Shown piece by piece: positions 1-7,963 of a stretch of DNA of 22,535 bases. The notes under the pieces are model-generated. The model saw nothing but the letters and a program-made list of their open reading frames with translations, was not told the DNA's origin and did no database searches. The position numbers were made by a program, and so were the translations under genes. The stretch lies in contig CAYYSD010000035.1 of NCBI GenBank assembly GCA_964474285.1, forward strand, positions 1 through 22,535, written 5' to 3'. This stretch comes from JACRBT01 sp964474285 (lineage in GTDB: Bacteria; Chloroflexota; Dehalococcoidia; Tepidiformales; Tepidiformaceae). Numbering within the stretch: the stretch's first letter is position 1; each line of letters opens with the position of its first letter.

Positions 1-72
1 GGACTTCTGAGGCAGCGCTCTCCACCCGGTAGCCATCACTTATGAGGCACTACGTTGCCGCCGGTATAGCGG

Positions 73-312
73 TTAGCTGGCTTCCGGGAACGTGACGCAC
101 GTGGTGGTGCTTTCGATGCCGTCCACCGCGCGGATATGGCGGCTGATCACCGCCGGCACGTCTGTCAACGTGGGCACTTCGACCACCGCAACGATGTCGT
201 AGGGCCCCATCACCTGGTAGACCTCAGCGATGCCCTCGACCGCCGAAAGCTTGCTATAGACGTCAATGGTCTTTGCGGGGTCGACAACAATGAGGACAAA
301 CGCTTTGATCAT
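73..312 (-). CDS. Stand-alone Lrp/AsnC ligand-binding (RAM) domain protein
   Basis: This 79-residue protein is a single alpha/beta RAM domain of the AsnC_trans_reg type. The first strand (MIKAFVLIVVDP), the helix ending in SKLSAVEGI, the central YQVMGPYDIVAVVEV strand pair and the last strand TTTCVTF match the C-terminal half of Lrp/AsnC regulators. The N-terminal helix-turn-helix is absent, so it should not bind DNA alone. Known stand-alone RAM proteins bind amino acids or small ligands as oligomers and may modulate full-length Lrp proteins. The ATG at 310-312 is preceded by GGAG about 7 nt upstream, so the short length is genuine rather than a truncated call. It lies 106 bp downstream of lepA on the same strand. 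The family assignment is firm; the physiological role is unknown. Confidence 0.85.
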   Translation of the reverse strand: MIKAFVLIVVDPAKTIDVYSKLSAVEGIAEVYQVMGPYDIVAVVEVPTLTDVPAVISRHIRAVDGIESTTTCVTFPEAS

Positions 313-418
313 GGCCGGTCTCCAAATTCATGTAGCGGCCCGATGGCCGGTCGCCGCTCCCGTGGCCGAACCTTACCATGCGCTCGTTTCGGGCAGATTT
401 CACAGCTTGCAGCAGCCG

Positions 419-2248
419 TTACTCTTCGCGCAGCCGCAACACAGCCATGAACGCCTCCTGCGGGATTTCCACGTTCCCGACCCGCTTCATCTTCTTCTTG
501 CCTTCGGCCTGCTTCTCCAGCAGCTTTCGCTTCCGTGAGATGTCGCCGCCATAACACTTTGCCAGTACGTTCTTCCGCATCGCGCGGATGGTCTCCCGCG
601 CAATGATCTTGCCACCCACGGCCGCCTGCACCGGCACATCGAACATCTGCCGCGGAATCAGCGTCCGCAATTTGCTCACCAGGACACGGCCTTCGCGGTC
701 GGCGTTGGAACGGTGGGTGATCAGCGAGAGTGCGTCCACCGCGACGCCATTCACGAGGATGTCTACCTTCACGAGTGACGCGGGCCGGTACTCGCTGATG
801 TGATAGTCCAGGCTCGCGTAGCCGCTCGTCGAACTCTTCAGGAAGTCGTAGAAATCCACAAGGATCTCGGCCAGGGGGATGTCGTATTCCAGGAGGACGC
901 GCGCTTCGCCCTGGGCCATCTCACTCTCGGGCTCCAGGTATTCCATTCGCACGAATTGGCCGCGGCGCGTGGTCACGAGCTCCATCACCTGGCCGATGTA
1001 CCGGCTGGGTGTGATCACGTCGATCTTGGCCCACGGCTCTTCGATGACCGCGATGCGCGACGGATCGGGAAGGTCAGCCGGCGAATCGACCACCACGACT
1101 TCGTTGCTCGAGGTTGTCACGTGATACTCGACGCTGGGCGCCGTCGTCAGAAGGCTCAGGTTGTATTCGCGCTCCAACCGCTCCCCGATGATTTCGAGGT
1201 GGAGCAAGCCCAGGAAGCCGCAACGGAAGCCGAATCCCAGCGCCACCGAAGACTCCGGTTCGTAGACCAGCGAGGCGTCGTTGAGCGCCAGCTTCGAAAG
1301 CGCCTCGCGCAGGTCCTGGTACTGGTCGGAGTCCGTCGGGTAGATGCCGGCGAACACCATCGGCTTCGACTGCTTGTAGCCGGGGAGCGCCTCTGCCGCC
1401 GGTGCCGCCTGCAGCGTGATGGTGTCACCCACGCGGCAATCGGCGACGTCCTTGAATCCCGTCGCAACGTAACCAACCTCGCCGCACCCCAGGCTTGGGA
1501 GAGCGCGCATCGCCGGGCTGAAGATGCCGTATTCCAGGGGTTCGAAGACCGATTCGGTCTGCATCAGGGTCAGGTGCTTTCGCCCCTCCATCACGCCGTC
1601 GAACACGCGCACATGGGCTACGACGCCCTTGTAGGCGTCGTACTTCGAATCGAAGATGAGCGCTTTGAGCGGAGCCTCAGGCTTCCCCGCAGGTGGCGGA
1701 ATGCGCCGCGCAATCGCCTCGAGGATCTCGGGAATGCCGATGCCTTCCTTGGCGCTGGCCACGATCACCTCATCGCGCGAAAAACCGATGACACGCTCCA
1801 GCTCAGCCGCTACGCGCTCCGGCTCCGCGTGTGGGAGGTCGATCTTGTTGAGCACGGGGATGAGTGTGAGGTTCTGGTTCATCGCCAGGTAGACGTTCGC
1901 GAGCGTCTGCGCCTCGATCCCCTGGGACGCATCGACGACGAGCAGCGCGCCTTCGCAGGCGGCGAGGCTGCGGGAAACCTCGTACGTGAAGTCCACATGC
2001 CCGGGCGTGTCAATGAGGTTGAACTCGTATTCGTTGCCATCCTGCGCGCGATAGGTCATGCGCGCCGCCGCAGCTTTGATGGTGATGCCCTTTTCGCGCT
2101 CAAGGTCCATCGAATCGAGCAGCTGCTCCGCCATGTCCCGCTTCGCCACCGTTCCCGTGGATTCCAGAAGACGATCCGCCAGCGTCGACTTGCCGTGGTC
2201 GATGTGCGCGATGATGCAGAAGTTACGGATGCGGGATTGGTCCACCAC
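419..2248 (-). CDS. lepA: Elongation factor 4 (LepA), ribosome back-translocase GTPase
   Basis: LepA is a translational GTPase that acts on stalled or mis-translocated ribosomes. At 609 residues it has the usual family length. The G1 loop AHIDHGKST lies at residues 14-22, the switch I threonine in KGITIK near 56, G3 DTPGHVD at 80-86 and G4 NKID at 134-137. EF-G-like domains follow, then the LepA-specific C-terminal domain, rich in Lys/Arg (GGDISRKRKLLEKQ) and ending in an IPQEAFMAVL motif. The start is GTG at 2246-2248, with a second GTG just after it. There is no Shine-Dalgarno sequence. Instead a TACACT -10-like box sits 7 nt upstream of the first GTG, which suggests leaderless transcription from its own promoter. 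rplS ends 112 nt upstream on the same strand. Confidence 0.98.
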   Translation of the reverse strand: MVDQSRIRNFCIIAHIDHGKSTLADRLLESTGTVAKRDMAEQLLDSMDLEREKGITIKAAAARMTYRAQDGNEYEFNLIDTPGHVDFTYEVSRSLAACEGALLVVDASQGIEAQTLANVYLAMNQNLTLIPVLNKIDLPHAEPERVAAELERVIGFSRDEVIVASAKEGIGIPEILEAIARRIPPPAGKPEAPLKALIFDSKYDAYKGVVAHVRVFDGVMEGRKHLTLMQTESVFEPLEYGIFSPAMRALPSLGCGEVGYVATGFKDVADCRVGDTITLQAAPAAEALPGYKQSKPMVFAGIYPTDSDQYQDLREALSKLALNDASLVYEPESSVALGFGFRCGFLGLLHLEIIGERLEREYNLSLLTTAPSVEYHVTTSSNEVVVVDSPADLPDPSRIAVIEEPWAKIDVITPSRYIGQVMELVTTRRGQFVRMEYLEPESEMAQGEARVLLEYDIPLAEILVDFYDFLKSSTSGYASLDYHISEYRPASLVKVDILVNGVAVDALSLITHRSNADREGRVLVSKLRTLIPRQMFDVPVQAAVGGKIIARETIRAMRKNVLAKCYGGDISRKRKLLEKQAEGKKKMKRVGNVEIPQEAFMAVLRLREE

Positions 2249-2255
2249 GTAATCC

Positions 2256-2261
2256 AGTGTA
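2256..2261 (-). promoter_or_regulatory. Putative -10 box for leaderless lepA mRNA
   Basis: TACACT on the minus strand fits the TANNNT -10 pattern and ends 7 nt before the lepA GTG, so transcription would start at or next to the start codon. No good -35 is visible: the best candidate is GTGACC with a 19-nt spacer. There is no Shine-Dalgarno sequence in the gap, which supports the leaderless reading. Confidence 0.4.
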
Positions 2262-2360
2262 GGCGGGGCCAGGGTTATGGGGTCACGCAGGGAGCGTCGT
2301 CACTTCGGGCTCCGAAATCCATCGAGGGGCTTCGGAAAAACCGGGACGAGATCGGAGACT

Positions 2361-2705
2361 CTAGAAGCGCTTTTCCTTGATGCGGGCAGCCTTACCCGTG
2401 AGTCCGCGCAGGTAATACAGGTTCTTGCGGCGAACCTTGCCCCGCCGGGTCACTTCGATCTTGTCGACGCGGGGGCTGTTCACCGGGAAGGTGCGTTCCA
2501 CGCCGACGCCACTCGCGATCTTTCGCACGGTGAAATTGGAAACGAGGCCCTTCATCCGTCGGCGGATGACCACGCCTTCGAACACCTGGATGCGCTCCTT
2601 GTCACCCTCAACGACCTTCGCGTGGACGCGGACAGTGTCGCCACTGCCAAAGTCTGGGAGGGTGCGGGGCTGGAGGTCGACAAGCGTATCGAGTTCGTAG
2701 GCCAT
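2361..2705 (-). CDS. rplS: 50S ribosomal protein L19
   Basis: L19 sits at the 30S-50S interface of the ribosome. The 114-residue protein has the family's normal length and hallmarks: the N-terminal GDTVRVHAKVVEGDKERIQ segment, then FEGVVIRRR, a central FTVRKIASGVGVERTFP block, and the C-terminal RRGKVRRKNLYYLRGL stretch. The ATG at 2703-2705 is preceded by AAGGA about 9 nt upstream. In many bacteria rplS follows rimM-trmD; here it instead follows crcB at a 70-nt gap and precedes lepA, all on the minus strand. A separate promoter in the 70-nt gap is possible (TAGTCT at 2737-2742), but no matching -35 was found. Confidence 0.98.
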   Translation of the reverse strand: MAYELDTLVDLQPRTLPDFGSGDTVRVHAKVVEGDKERIQVFEGVVIRRRMKGLVSNFTVRKIASGVGVERTFPVNSPRVDKIEVTRRGKVRRKNLYYLRGLTGKAARIKEKRF

Positions 2706-2775
2706 TTCGGATCATCCTTGAGTGCGTAACCAATTGAGACTACGCAACTCGCAGCTTAGACGCCATAAAGCAGCA

Positions 2776-3150
2776 TCAGAACTGGCGACCCAGGAGTGTC
2801 CCGAGCCATACGGCCAGCAAGCCACCCAGCGTGCTCATCATGACATAGGCCGCCGCGCGAAGAACCTGGTCGTCGCGCAACAGCGTCAGCGTTTCCCAAC
2901 CGAACGCGCTGAATGTCGTATAGCTCCCAAGCAGGCCGACCACGAGCAGCAGGTGGGCATCGCGGTTCCAGATGTGACGTTCCTGGGTGAGCGTGGCGAT
3001 GAACCCTATGAGAAGGCAGCCGGTGATGTTCACCGCCACCGTTCCGAACGGGAACCCGCCAGTTGTGGCATCCGTCACCTGCCGGCCGATGAAGTACCGC
3101 AGCGGCGCCCCGAGGAGCGCACCTCCCATGATGTACAGGTAGGCGCTCAC
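2776..3150 (-). CDS. crcB: Fluoride exporter CrcB/Fluc
   Basis: CrcB/Fluc proteins form dual-topology dimeric fluoride channels in the inner membrane. This 124-residue protein has four hydrophobic segments (about residues 3-20, 33-54, 66-84 and 95-120). It carries the family motifs GALLGAPLRY near the N-terminus, FGTVAVNITGCLLIG in the second helix, and GSYTTFSAF at the helix-3 break, where the central Na+ and the phenylalanine-lined pore form. The start is GTG at 3148-3150. It overlaps the TGA of dut by 4 nt (GTGA), so dut and crcB are almost certainly translationally coupled. No fluoride riboswitch was recognised upstream of dut. A single copy is enough if it is a dual-topology homodimer. 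Confidence 0.95.
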   Translation of the reverse strand: MSAYLYIMGGALLGAPLRYFIGRQVTDATTGGFPFGTVAVNITGCLLIGFIATLTQERHIWNRDAHLLLVVGLLGSYTTFSAFGWETLTLLRDDQVLRAAAYVMMSTLGGLLAVWLGTLLGRQF

Positions 3151-3578
3151 CGGCCGGTGCTCCCGTGGCCGCCGCCGCCCCGGGCGGTCTCTGAAAGGTC
3201 CGCAGCTTCGACGAAGTCGACGTCTGCCAGCTGAGTTATGACGAGCTGCGCGATTCTGTCACCGGGCTGCACGGAGTACACGACCGAGGGAGAGGTCGTG
3301 TAGAGCGCGATCATGATCTCGCCGCGGTAGTCAGCATCGAGCGTGCCGAACGTCGCGAGTACGCCCTTGCGCGCCAGCCCGGAGCGGGGCCTCAGTTGCG
3401 CATCGAAACCCGCCGGGACCTCCATCGCCAGCCCGGTCGGAATGAGCACTGGGACCTGCGACACGGAAACCGGCCCGTCGATGCAGGCGTGCAGATCGAA
3501 GCCGGACGAAAGTGCCGTGGCCCGGTGGGGCATGCGCGCGCCTTCGCGCAGGAGCTGTACACGAACGTCGGCCGCCAT
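3147..3578 (-). CDS. dut: Deoxyuridine 5'-triphosphate nucleotidohydrolase (dUTPase)
   Basis: dUTPase hydrolyses dUTP to dUMP and pyrophosphate, keeping uracil out of DNA and supplying dTMP synthesis. The 143-residue trimeric-type enzyme shows all five motifs in order: SSGFDLHA (motif 1), RPRSGLARKG (motif 2), TLDADYRGEI (motif 3, with the catalytic Asp and the conserved YRGE), GDRIAQLVI (motif 4), and the Gly-rich C-terminal arm ARGGGGHGSTGR (motif 5). I chose the ATG at 3576-3578 because GAGGAG lies 7 nt upstream and because 143 residues is normal. The open frame continues 14 codons further upstream, but that extension is Arg/Ser-rich and lacks family similarity. It is the first gene of the minus-strand run and is divergent from the carboxylase gene. 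Confidence 0.96.
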   Translation of the reverse strand: MAADVRVQLLREGARMPHRATALSSGFDLHACIDGPVSVSQVPVLIPTGLAMEVPAGFDAQLRPRSGLARKGVLATFGTLDADYRGEIMIALYTTSPSVVYSVQPGDRIAQLVITQLADVDFVEAADLSETARGGGGHGSTGR

Positions 3579-3585
3579 CTCATCA

Positions 3586-3591
3586 CTCCTC
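3586..3591 (-). promoter_or_regulatory. Shine-Dalgarno site of dut
   Basis: GAGGAG on the minus strand lies 7 nt before the ATG at 3576-3578. It decides the dut start against an upstream in-frame codon at 3620. Confidence 0.75.
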
Positions 3592-3755
3592 GAACGACTG
3601 CGCGAAGGGTACAGCCGCACCGGTCATGGAAGAAATGTCCGAACCCGCACAGTCATCCCGGAGTGCCAACTGTTTGGCTTATTCTCTCGCGTATCTGGGT
3701 GCAAACGGGTATCGTCCCTGCAACGCCGCAAAGCCAAACCGGCCGCCCTGTGGGC

Positions 3756-3762
3756 AAAGGAG
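3756..3762 (+). promoter_or_regulatory. Shine-Dalgarno site of the acyl-CoA carboxylase gene
   Basis: AAAGGAG lies 6 nt before the ATG at 3769. The same reading frame is open back to 3343, but that part runs across dut on the other strand and has no carboxylase similarity. This site fixes the true start. Confidence 0.85.
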
Positions 3763-3768
3763 TTCGTT

Positions 3769-5322
3769 ATGTCGTGGCAGCCCGAGATCGAAGAACTGGA
3801 ACGGCGACGCGAGTTCGTCAAGCAGATGGGCGGACCCGAAGGCATCGCCCGTCAGCACGCCAACGGTAAACTCACGGTTCGCGAGCGTCTCGACCTCCTC
3901 GTCGACCCGGGCACGATGCGCGAATTCGCGGGCCTTGTCGGCGAAGCCACCTACGGCGAAACGGGCGAACTTGAGCACTTCCGCCCGAAGGGCTCTGTCG
4001 AAGGCATCGGCGAGCTCGACGGCCGAAAGGTCGTCATCAGCGCCGGCGACTTCACCGTCCGCGGCGGGTCGGGCGGCGGGCGCGGCGGCATGGGCCAGGA
4101 GTTGCCCGCAAATAAGCGTGCGCTTGAATGGCGGCTGCCCTATGTTCGCCTGCTCGATGCAGCCGGCGGCAGCGTCCGCTCGTTCGAAGAGATGGGGCGC
4201 ACCTATCTGCCCGACGGCAACCAGGGTTCCGCCACGGATGCCAAACTGCTGCAGGCGGTTCCCGTCGTCTCCGCGGTGATGGGTTCTGTGGCGGGCCTGC
4301 CCGCGGTCAACGCGTGCATGGCCCATTTCAACCTCATGGTGAAGGGCACGAGCCAGCTCTTCCCCGGTGGCCCTCCGGTCGTCAAGCAAGCGCTCGGCTA
4401 CGACATCACCAAGGAAGAGCTCGGCGGCGAACAGATTCACGTGTACCAGAGCGGCGTCGTCGACAACCTCGCCCAGGATGAACCAGACGCCTTCCGGATC
4501 ATCAGGCGATTCCTGAGCTACCTGCCTTCGAACGTTTGGGAAATGGCTCCTCGAGCGGAACCGACTGACGATCCACAACGCCGCGATGAACGGCTCCTTA
4601 GCATCGTGCCGCGCAACCCGAAGCGCGTGTACGACACCCACAAAGTCATCGACAGCGTTGTGGACCAGGGTTCGTTCTTCGAAATTGCACCCCTCCACGC
4701 ACGGTCGCGCATCACGGGCCTTGCCCGCGTCAATGGCTATCCCGTCGGGATCATCGCGAACAACCCGATGTTCGGTGGCTCAACCGATGTCCACGGCGGA
4801 AGCAAGGTCATCCGCCTCATCCAGCTGTGCGACACGTTCCACCTTCCCCTCGTCTCGCTCACCGATGAACCCGGTTTCACCGTGGGCCTCGAGCAGGAGA
4901 AGCAGGGTATCGAACGTGCAGGCGCCCGCCTCGTCATCGCCACGTGCGAAAGCCAGATGCCGTGGATCACGATCATCATGAAGCAGGTGTACGGGGTGGC
5001 CGGCCAGTGTTCGCACCGGCCCAGCGGCATGTTCAGGCGCTACGCCTGGCCGTCCGGCCAGTGGGGCTCCATGCACATCCAGGGCGGCACCAGCGCGGCC
5101 TACCGCCGCGAGATCGAATCCGCCGCCGACCCCGAGGCGAAGCGGGAAGAAATCGAAGCACGCCTCCAGGCAATCGCCTCGCCATTTCGCACGGCAGAGG
5201 CGACCGGCCAGGACATCATCGATCCGCGCGACACGCGCCCGCTGCTGTGTGAATTCATCGATGACGCGCAACGGATCCTGCGTAGTCAGCTCGGGCAGAC
5301 GGCCCCACCCTACCGCCCGTAG
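3769..5322 (+). CDS. Acyl-CoA carboxylase, carboxyltransferase (beta) subunit
   Basis: This is the carboxyltransferase subunit of a biotin-dependent acyl-CoA carboxylase (propionyl-/acetyl-CoA type). It would move the carboxyl group from carboxybiotin to an acyl-CoA. The 517-residue length is typical. The N-terminal HANGKLTVRERLDLLVDPGT block at residues 30-49 is a family signature. The first crotonase-like half carries Gly-rich acyl-CoA contacts (FPGGPP...VKQALGYDI with EELGG). The second half carries RITGLARVNGYPVGIIANNP, the FHLPLVSLTDEPGF strand and MKQVYGVAGQ. The end, IDPRDTRPLLC, is standard. Substrate cannot be fixed from motifs alone. It stands alone between convergent and divergent neighbours, with no biotin carboxylase or BCCP gene nearby, so its partner must be encoded elsewhere. 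Confidence 0.92.
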   Translation: MSWQPEIEELERRREFVKQMGGPEGIARQHANGKLTVRERLDLLVDPGTMREFAGLVGEATYGETGELEHFRPKGSVEGIGELDGRKVVISAGDFTVRGGSGGGRGGMGQELPANKRALEWRLPYVRLLDAAGGSVRSFEEMGRTYLPDGNQGSATDAKLLQAVPVVSAVMGSVAGLPAVNACMAHFNLMVKGTSQLFPGGPPVVKQALGYDITKEELGGEQIHVYQSGVVDNLAQDEPDAFRIIRRFLSYLPSNVWEMAPRAEPTDDPQRRDERLLSIVPRNPKRVYDTHKVIDSVVDQGSFFEIAPLHARSRITGLARVNGYPVGIIANNPMFGGSTDVHGGSKVIRLIQLCDTFHLPLVSLTDEPGFTVGLEQEKQGIERAGARLVIATCESQMPWITIIMKQVYGVAGQCSHRPSGMFRRYAWPSGQWGSMHIQGGTSAAYRREIESAADPEAKREEIEARLQAIASPFRTAEATGQDIIDPRDTRPLLCEFIDDAQRILRSQLGQTAPPYRP

Positions 5323-5326
5323 ACCC

Positions 5327-6901
5327 CTATTCCGCGGACCAGGCTCCCACGAAGGCCGGCCCTTCGAACGGCAGGTTGATCGGGATACCGTCCCACGCAC
5401 GGCGTTCGTCTCCCGCAGGGTCATCGACGATGGACGGCGGCACATCGAGCCGGAGGGTGGCGCGCCGCCCGGTGTCGTAGGCGGGCCAGTGCGGCGTGCG
5501 CGGCCCATCCGGCACGCCGTTCCGGGCGAACGCTATCCAGGTCTCGCTCATGATCTCTCCCATTTCGAAGCGATCAGCGCGAGTGCCCGTCGTCGGACGG
5601 GCCGAGACGTTGTTGAACGTGAAGGGCACATCCAATCCGTGTCCCGCACGCACGAGGCCGTTCGCGACATCCGTCTCCCAGGCGAACTGGTACATGTATA
5701 CCGGGGCGGTTCCGCCTGCCATCTTCGCCTCTGCGAGACGGGTGGAGAGCAGCCGCCGGTCCTCCGTCGTAAGCGCCACGAGGATGTCATATGGCGTAGC
5801 CCCCGGGCGGTTCCGCTGATAGAGTTCGACCACTTCGTTTGTGCGCGCGCCGAGCACAGGGCGCACCGTCTCGATGACGGCGGGCATCTCGATCCTGTCC
5901 ATGCCCGGGACGCGGGCCAGGTACGTACCCATTTCGTGCCGGGTGTTGCCGATGATGATTGGCACATCGGCCGCCAGCGGCGATGCCACCGAACCGAACG
6001 GGTCCGCGGGAAGATCTACGCCATCGACAACGGGTGAGAGCGTCATCCGGTCGAGTCCCGCCGCCCCTTCGCGGCGTGGGCTGACGAATTCGCCCATCCG
6101 TTTCGTGACTTCGTCGAAGGGCATCTCCTGGAGCCGGTGGATGTCCGCCGGCTTGATGCCCACATAGTCCAGGAACAAAGAAGCGAAGCGGCTCGCCTGC
6201 TCACGCGGCACGCCTCTCGGGTGCGCTCCGCTCTGGATAATTCCCCGGTGGAACAACCCCCTGGCCGAGGGCATGCCCAGGAGCATGCAGATCTTGCGGC
6301 CGCCGCCCGACACTCCGAACAGCGTGACGTTGCCGGGGTCGCCGCCAAAGGCGGCGATGTTGTCGCGAATCCACTGGAGCGCGAGGACGATGTCCAGCGT
6401 GCCCGCCAGGCCCGACCCGCGAAACTCGGGCCCGGCCACGTCCTCCAGGTAGAGGTGCCCGAAGACGTTGAGGCGATGGTTCAGCGAGACCATCACGACG
6501 TCGCCCTGCTTCGCCAGGTTCACACCATTGCTGACCGACGCCGACCCGACGCCGCTGCGGAAACCACCGCCGTGGAGCCAGACCATCACCGGTCGCTTCT
6601 TGCCGTCGCCGGGCTGCGGTGTCCAGACGTTAAGGACGAGACAGTCTTCGCCCTGTGGCGTCGGCTCCGGGTTCGGCCGGTCGGGCGTCGCCGGATCGAT
6701 GACCACTCCCGCCTGCGGAGTCGCGGGCCCGAAGGCCACGGCATCGCGGACGCCCTTCCAGGCCTCCGGCGGTGCCGGGGCCTTGAAGCGCCGTGCACCT
6801 GCCGTGGAGGCGCCGTAGCGGATTCCCCGAAAGACATGGATGCCGCGGTCCACCTCGCCGCGCAGTGCTCCGTAGGTCGTTTGAACGATTTCGCCGGTCA
6901 T
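5327..6901 (-). CDS. Type-B carboxylesterase/lipase family protein
   Basis: This 524-residue alpha/beta-hydrolase of the carboxylesterase type-B family has the usual family length. It begins at TTYGALRGEVD and has FRGIRYG, the disulfide-region equivalent EDCLVLNVW and the oxyanion motif HGGGF. The nucleophile elbow is FGVSGGG with Ser198. The acid is probably Glu323 (in TRHEMGTYL) and the base His421 (in AGHGLDVPF), so the Ser-Glu-His triad is complete. The elbow differs from the common GESAGG: Glu is replaced by Val and Ala by Gly. There is no signal peptide, so it is probably cytoplasmic. The start has a strong AAGGAGG 6-7 nt upstream (6908-6915) and lies 15 nt after the serine hydrolase gene. 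It ends 4 bp from the convergent carboxylase gene. The natural substrate is unknown. Confidence 0.93.
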   Translation of the reverse strand: MTGEIVQTTYGALRGEVDRGIHVFRGIRYGASTAGARRFKAPAPPEAWKGVRDAVAFGPATPQAGVVIDPATPDRPNPEPTPQGEDCLVLNVWTPQPGDGKKRPVMVWLHGGGFRSGVGSASVSNGVNLAKQGDVVMVSLNHRLNVFGHLYLEDVAGPEFRGSGLAGTLDIVLALQWIRDNIAAFGGDPGNVTLFGVSGGGRKICMLLGMPSARGLFHRGIIQSGAHPRGVPREQASRFASLFLDYVGIKPADIHRLQEMPFDEVTKRMGEFVSPRREGAAGLDRMTLSPVVDGVDLPADPFGSVASPLAADVPIIIGNTRHEMGTYLARVPGMDRIEMPAVIETVRPVLGARTNEVVELYQRNRPGATPYDILVALTTEDRRLLSTRLAEAKMAGGTAPVYMYQFAWETDVANGLVRAGHGLDVPFTFNNVSARPTTGTRADRFEMGEIMSETWIAFARNGVPDGPRTPHWPAYDTGRRATLRLDVPPSIVDDPAGDERRAWDGIPINLPFEGPAFVGAWSAE

Positions 6902-6916
6902 GTGCTGCCCTCCTTG

Positions 6917-7879
6917 CTACCCCTCGCGCGGAAGGAACGACTCGATGGCGTCCCAGACGGCGGTGCTCGCGCGGCCTTCGCCGCTGCCGGGTGTGTGGCC
7001 CATCGTCACGACAACCATGTCGTGATCCGGGATGACGAAGATGAGCTGCGCGTTCGCGCCGACGGCACGGTACACGTTCTCGGGTGCGGTCGGCAGTCGC
7101 TTGCCCGTGCCCTGCTCCTTCCCGTCTGGACTGCTCCACGAGCCCGGTGTGTTGAGCCACCAGAGGTAACCGTAGCCGCCGTGGGCCGCAGGGAATGGGG
7201 GCCGCAGCGCCGCTTCGATGTACTCCTCCGCGATGAGGCGACGGCCGTCCCAACTGCCACGGTTCAGCCAGAGCAGGCCCAATCGCGCCAGGTCGCGATG
7301 GGTCGCGGTCATAACAGGCATCGGGCCGCGGTTGCCGATCTGGAACCAGCCCCTACCCGTCTGCGGCCACGTCAGCGAGAGCCCGAGCGGCGCCGCCAAC
7401 TCCTGCTCATAGAAGCGGTGCGGAGGCATGCCGGATGCAAGCCAGAGGATATTTGGCAGGGTGTTCAGGATCGGTCCGCTCGTGTACTGGTAGGTGGAAC
7501 CCACCGGGTCGTGTCCGGCGGTCATCGAGAGGATGTGCTCGATTGTCGCGCCTTCTTTGATGTCCGGGTGGTGGTACGGGAGCCAGTCTGTCACATGGTC
7601 TTTGACGTTGAGCAGGCCCCTGGTCTGTGCGATGCCCACCAGCGAACTCCCGTACCCCTTGGTCACAGAAAACGTGCGGTACTTCGAGTGCCGGTCGCCG
7701 GAGTAGTACGTTTCATGCACAATGACGCCGCCCTTGACGACCAGGAAGCCGAAGCGCTCCTCGACGCCCCGCACGGCGGCCGCGGCGGCATCGAGCTTCG
7801 CTGCGTCCAACCCGAACGCATCGGGGGACGCAACCTCCCATTCGGCCTTTGGAAACACACCGAGCGATGCAGCGGCCAT
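6917..7879 (-). CDS. Serine hydrolase, class C beta-lactamase/esterase fold
   Basis: This 320-residue protein is of the beta-lactamase-related (PBP4*/esterase EstB-like) family. The SxxK motif is Ser71-Val-Thr-Lys74 in TFSVTKGYGS. The second motif is probably Tyr132-Thr-Ser134 in YQYTSGP, where the family more often has YxN. A C-terminal HTPG takes the place of KTG. Other family signs are the KDHVTDWLPYH segment, IEHILSMTAG and a RDLARLGLLWLNRG block. No signal peptide is seen, which favours a cytoplasmic esterase or amidase over a periplasmic beta-lactamase. The start has GGAGGG 6 nt upstream. It sits between nitroreductase and carboxylesterase in the same minus-strand run. The substrate is unknown; antibiotic resistance is not implied. 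Confidence 0.9.
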   Translation of the reverse strand: MAAASLGVFPKAEWEVASPDAFGLDAAKLDAAAAAVRGVEERFGFLVVKGGVIVHETYYSGDRHSKYRTFSVTKGYGSSLVGIAQTRGLLNVKDHVTDWLPYHHPDIKEGATIEHILSMTAGHDPVGSTYQYTSGPILNTLPNILWLASGMPPHRFYEQELAAPLGLSLTWPQTGRGWFQIGNRGPMPVMTATHRDLARLGLLWLNRGSWDGRRLIAEEYIEAALRPPFPAAHGGYGYLWWLNTPGSWSSPDGKEQGTGKRLPTAPENVYRAVGANAQLIFVIPDHDMVVVTMGHTPGSGEGRASTAVWDAIESFLPREG

Positions 7880-7963
7880 TCTGAACCCTCCGCTACGGCC
7901 AGTCGTTGACCGTGACGGCGCTATCTTACGCTCGTCAGAATTTGGCGCGCCACGACCCCCGGC

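Noticed and set aside
1..72. Possible RNA gene or gene end at the left edge
   Set aside because: No tRNA cloverleaf, no hairpin with T-run and no coding continuation could be seen.
800..2380. Plus-strand open frame of 526 codons opposite lepA
   Set aside because: Composition is that of an antisense frame in high-GC DNA (His/Arg/Val-rich, no motif); lepA on the minus strand explains the region fully.
3343..3768. N-terminal extension of the acyl-CoA carboxylase frame
   Set aside because: It runs antisense to dut, lacks family similarity, and a strong SD with ATG at 3769 gives the expected N-terminus.
6917..7879. Antibiotic beta-lactamase
   Set aside because: Although SxxK is present, there is no signal peptide, the second motif is YTS and the third is HTPG, which fits esterase-like relatives better.
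6137..7909. Plus-strand open frame of 590 codons across two hydrolase genes
   Set aside because: It spans two well-supported minus-strand genes and their gap and has no protein-family features.
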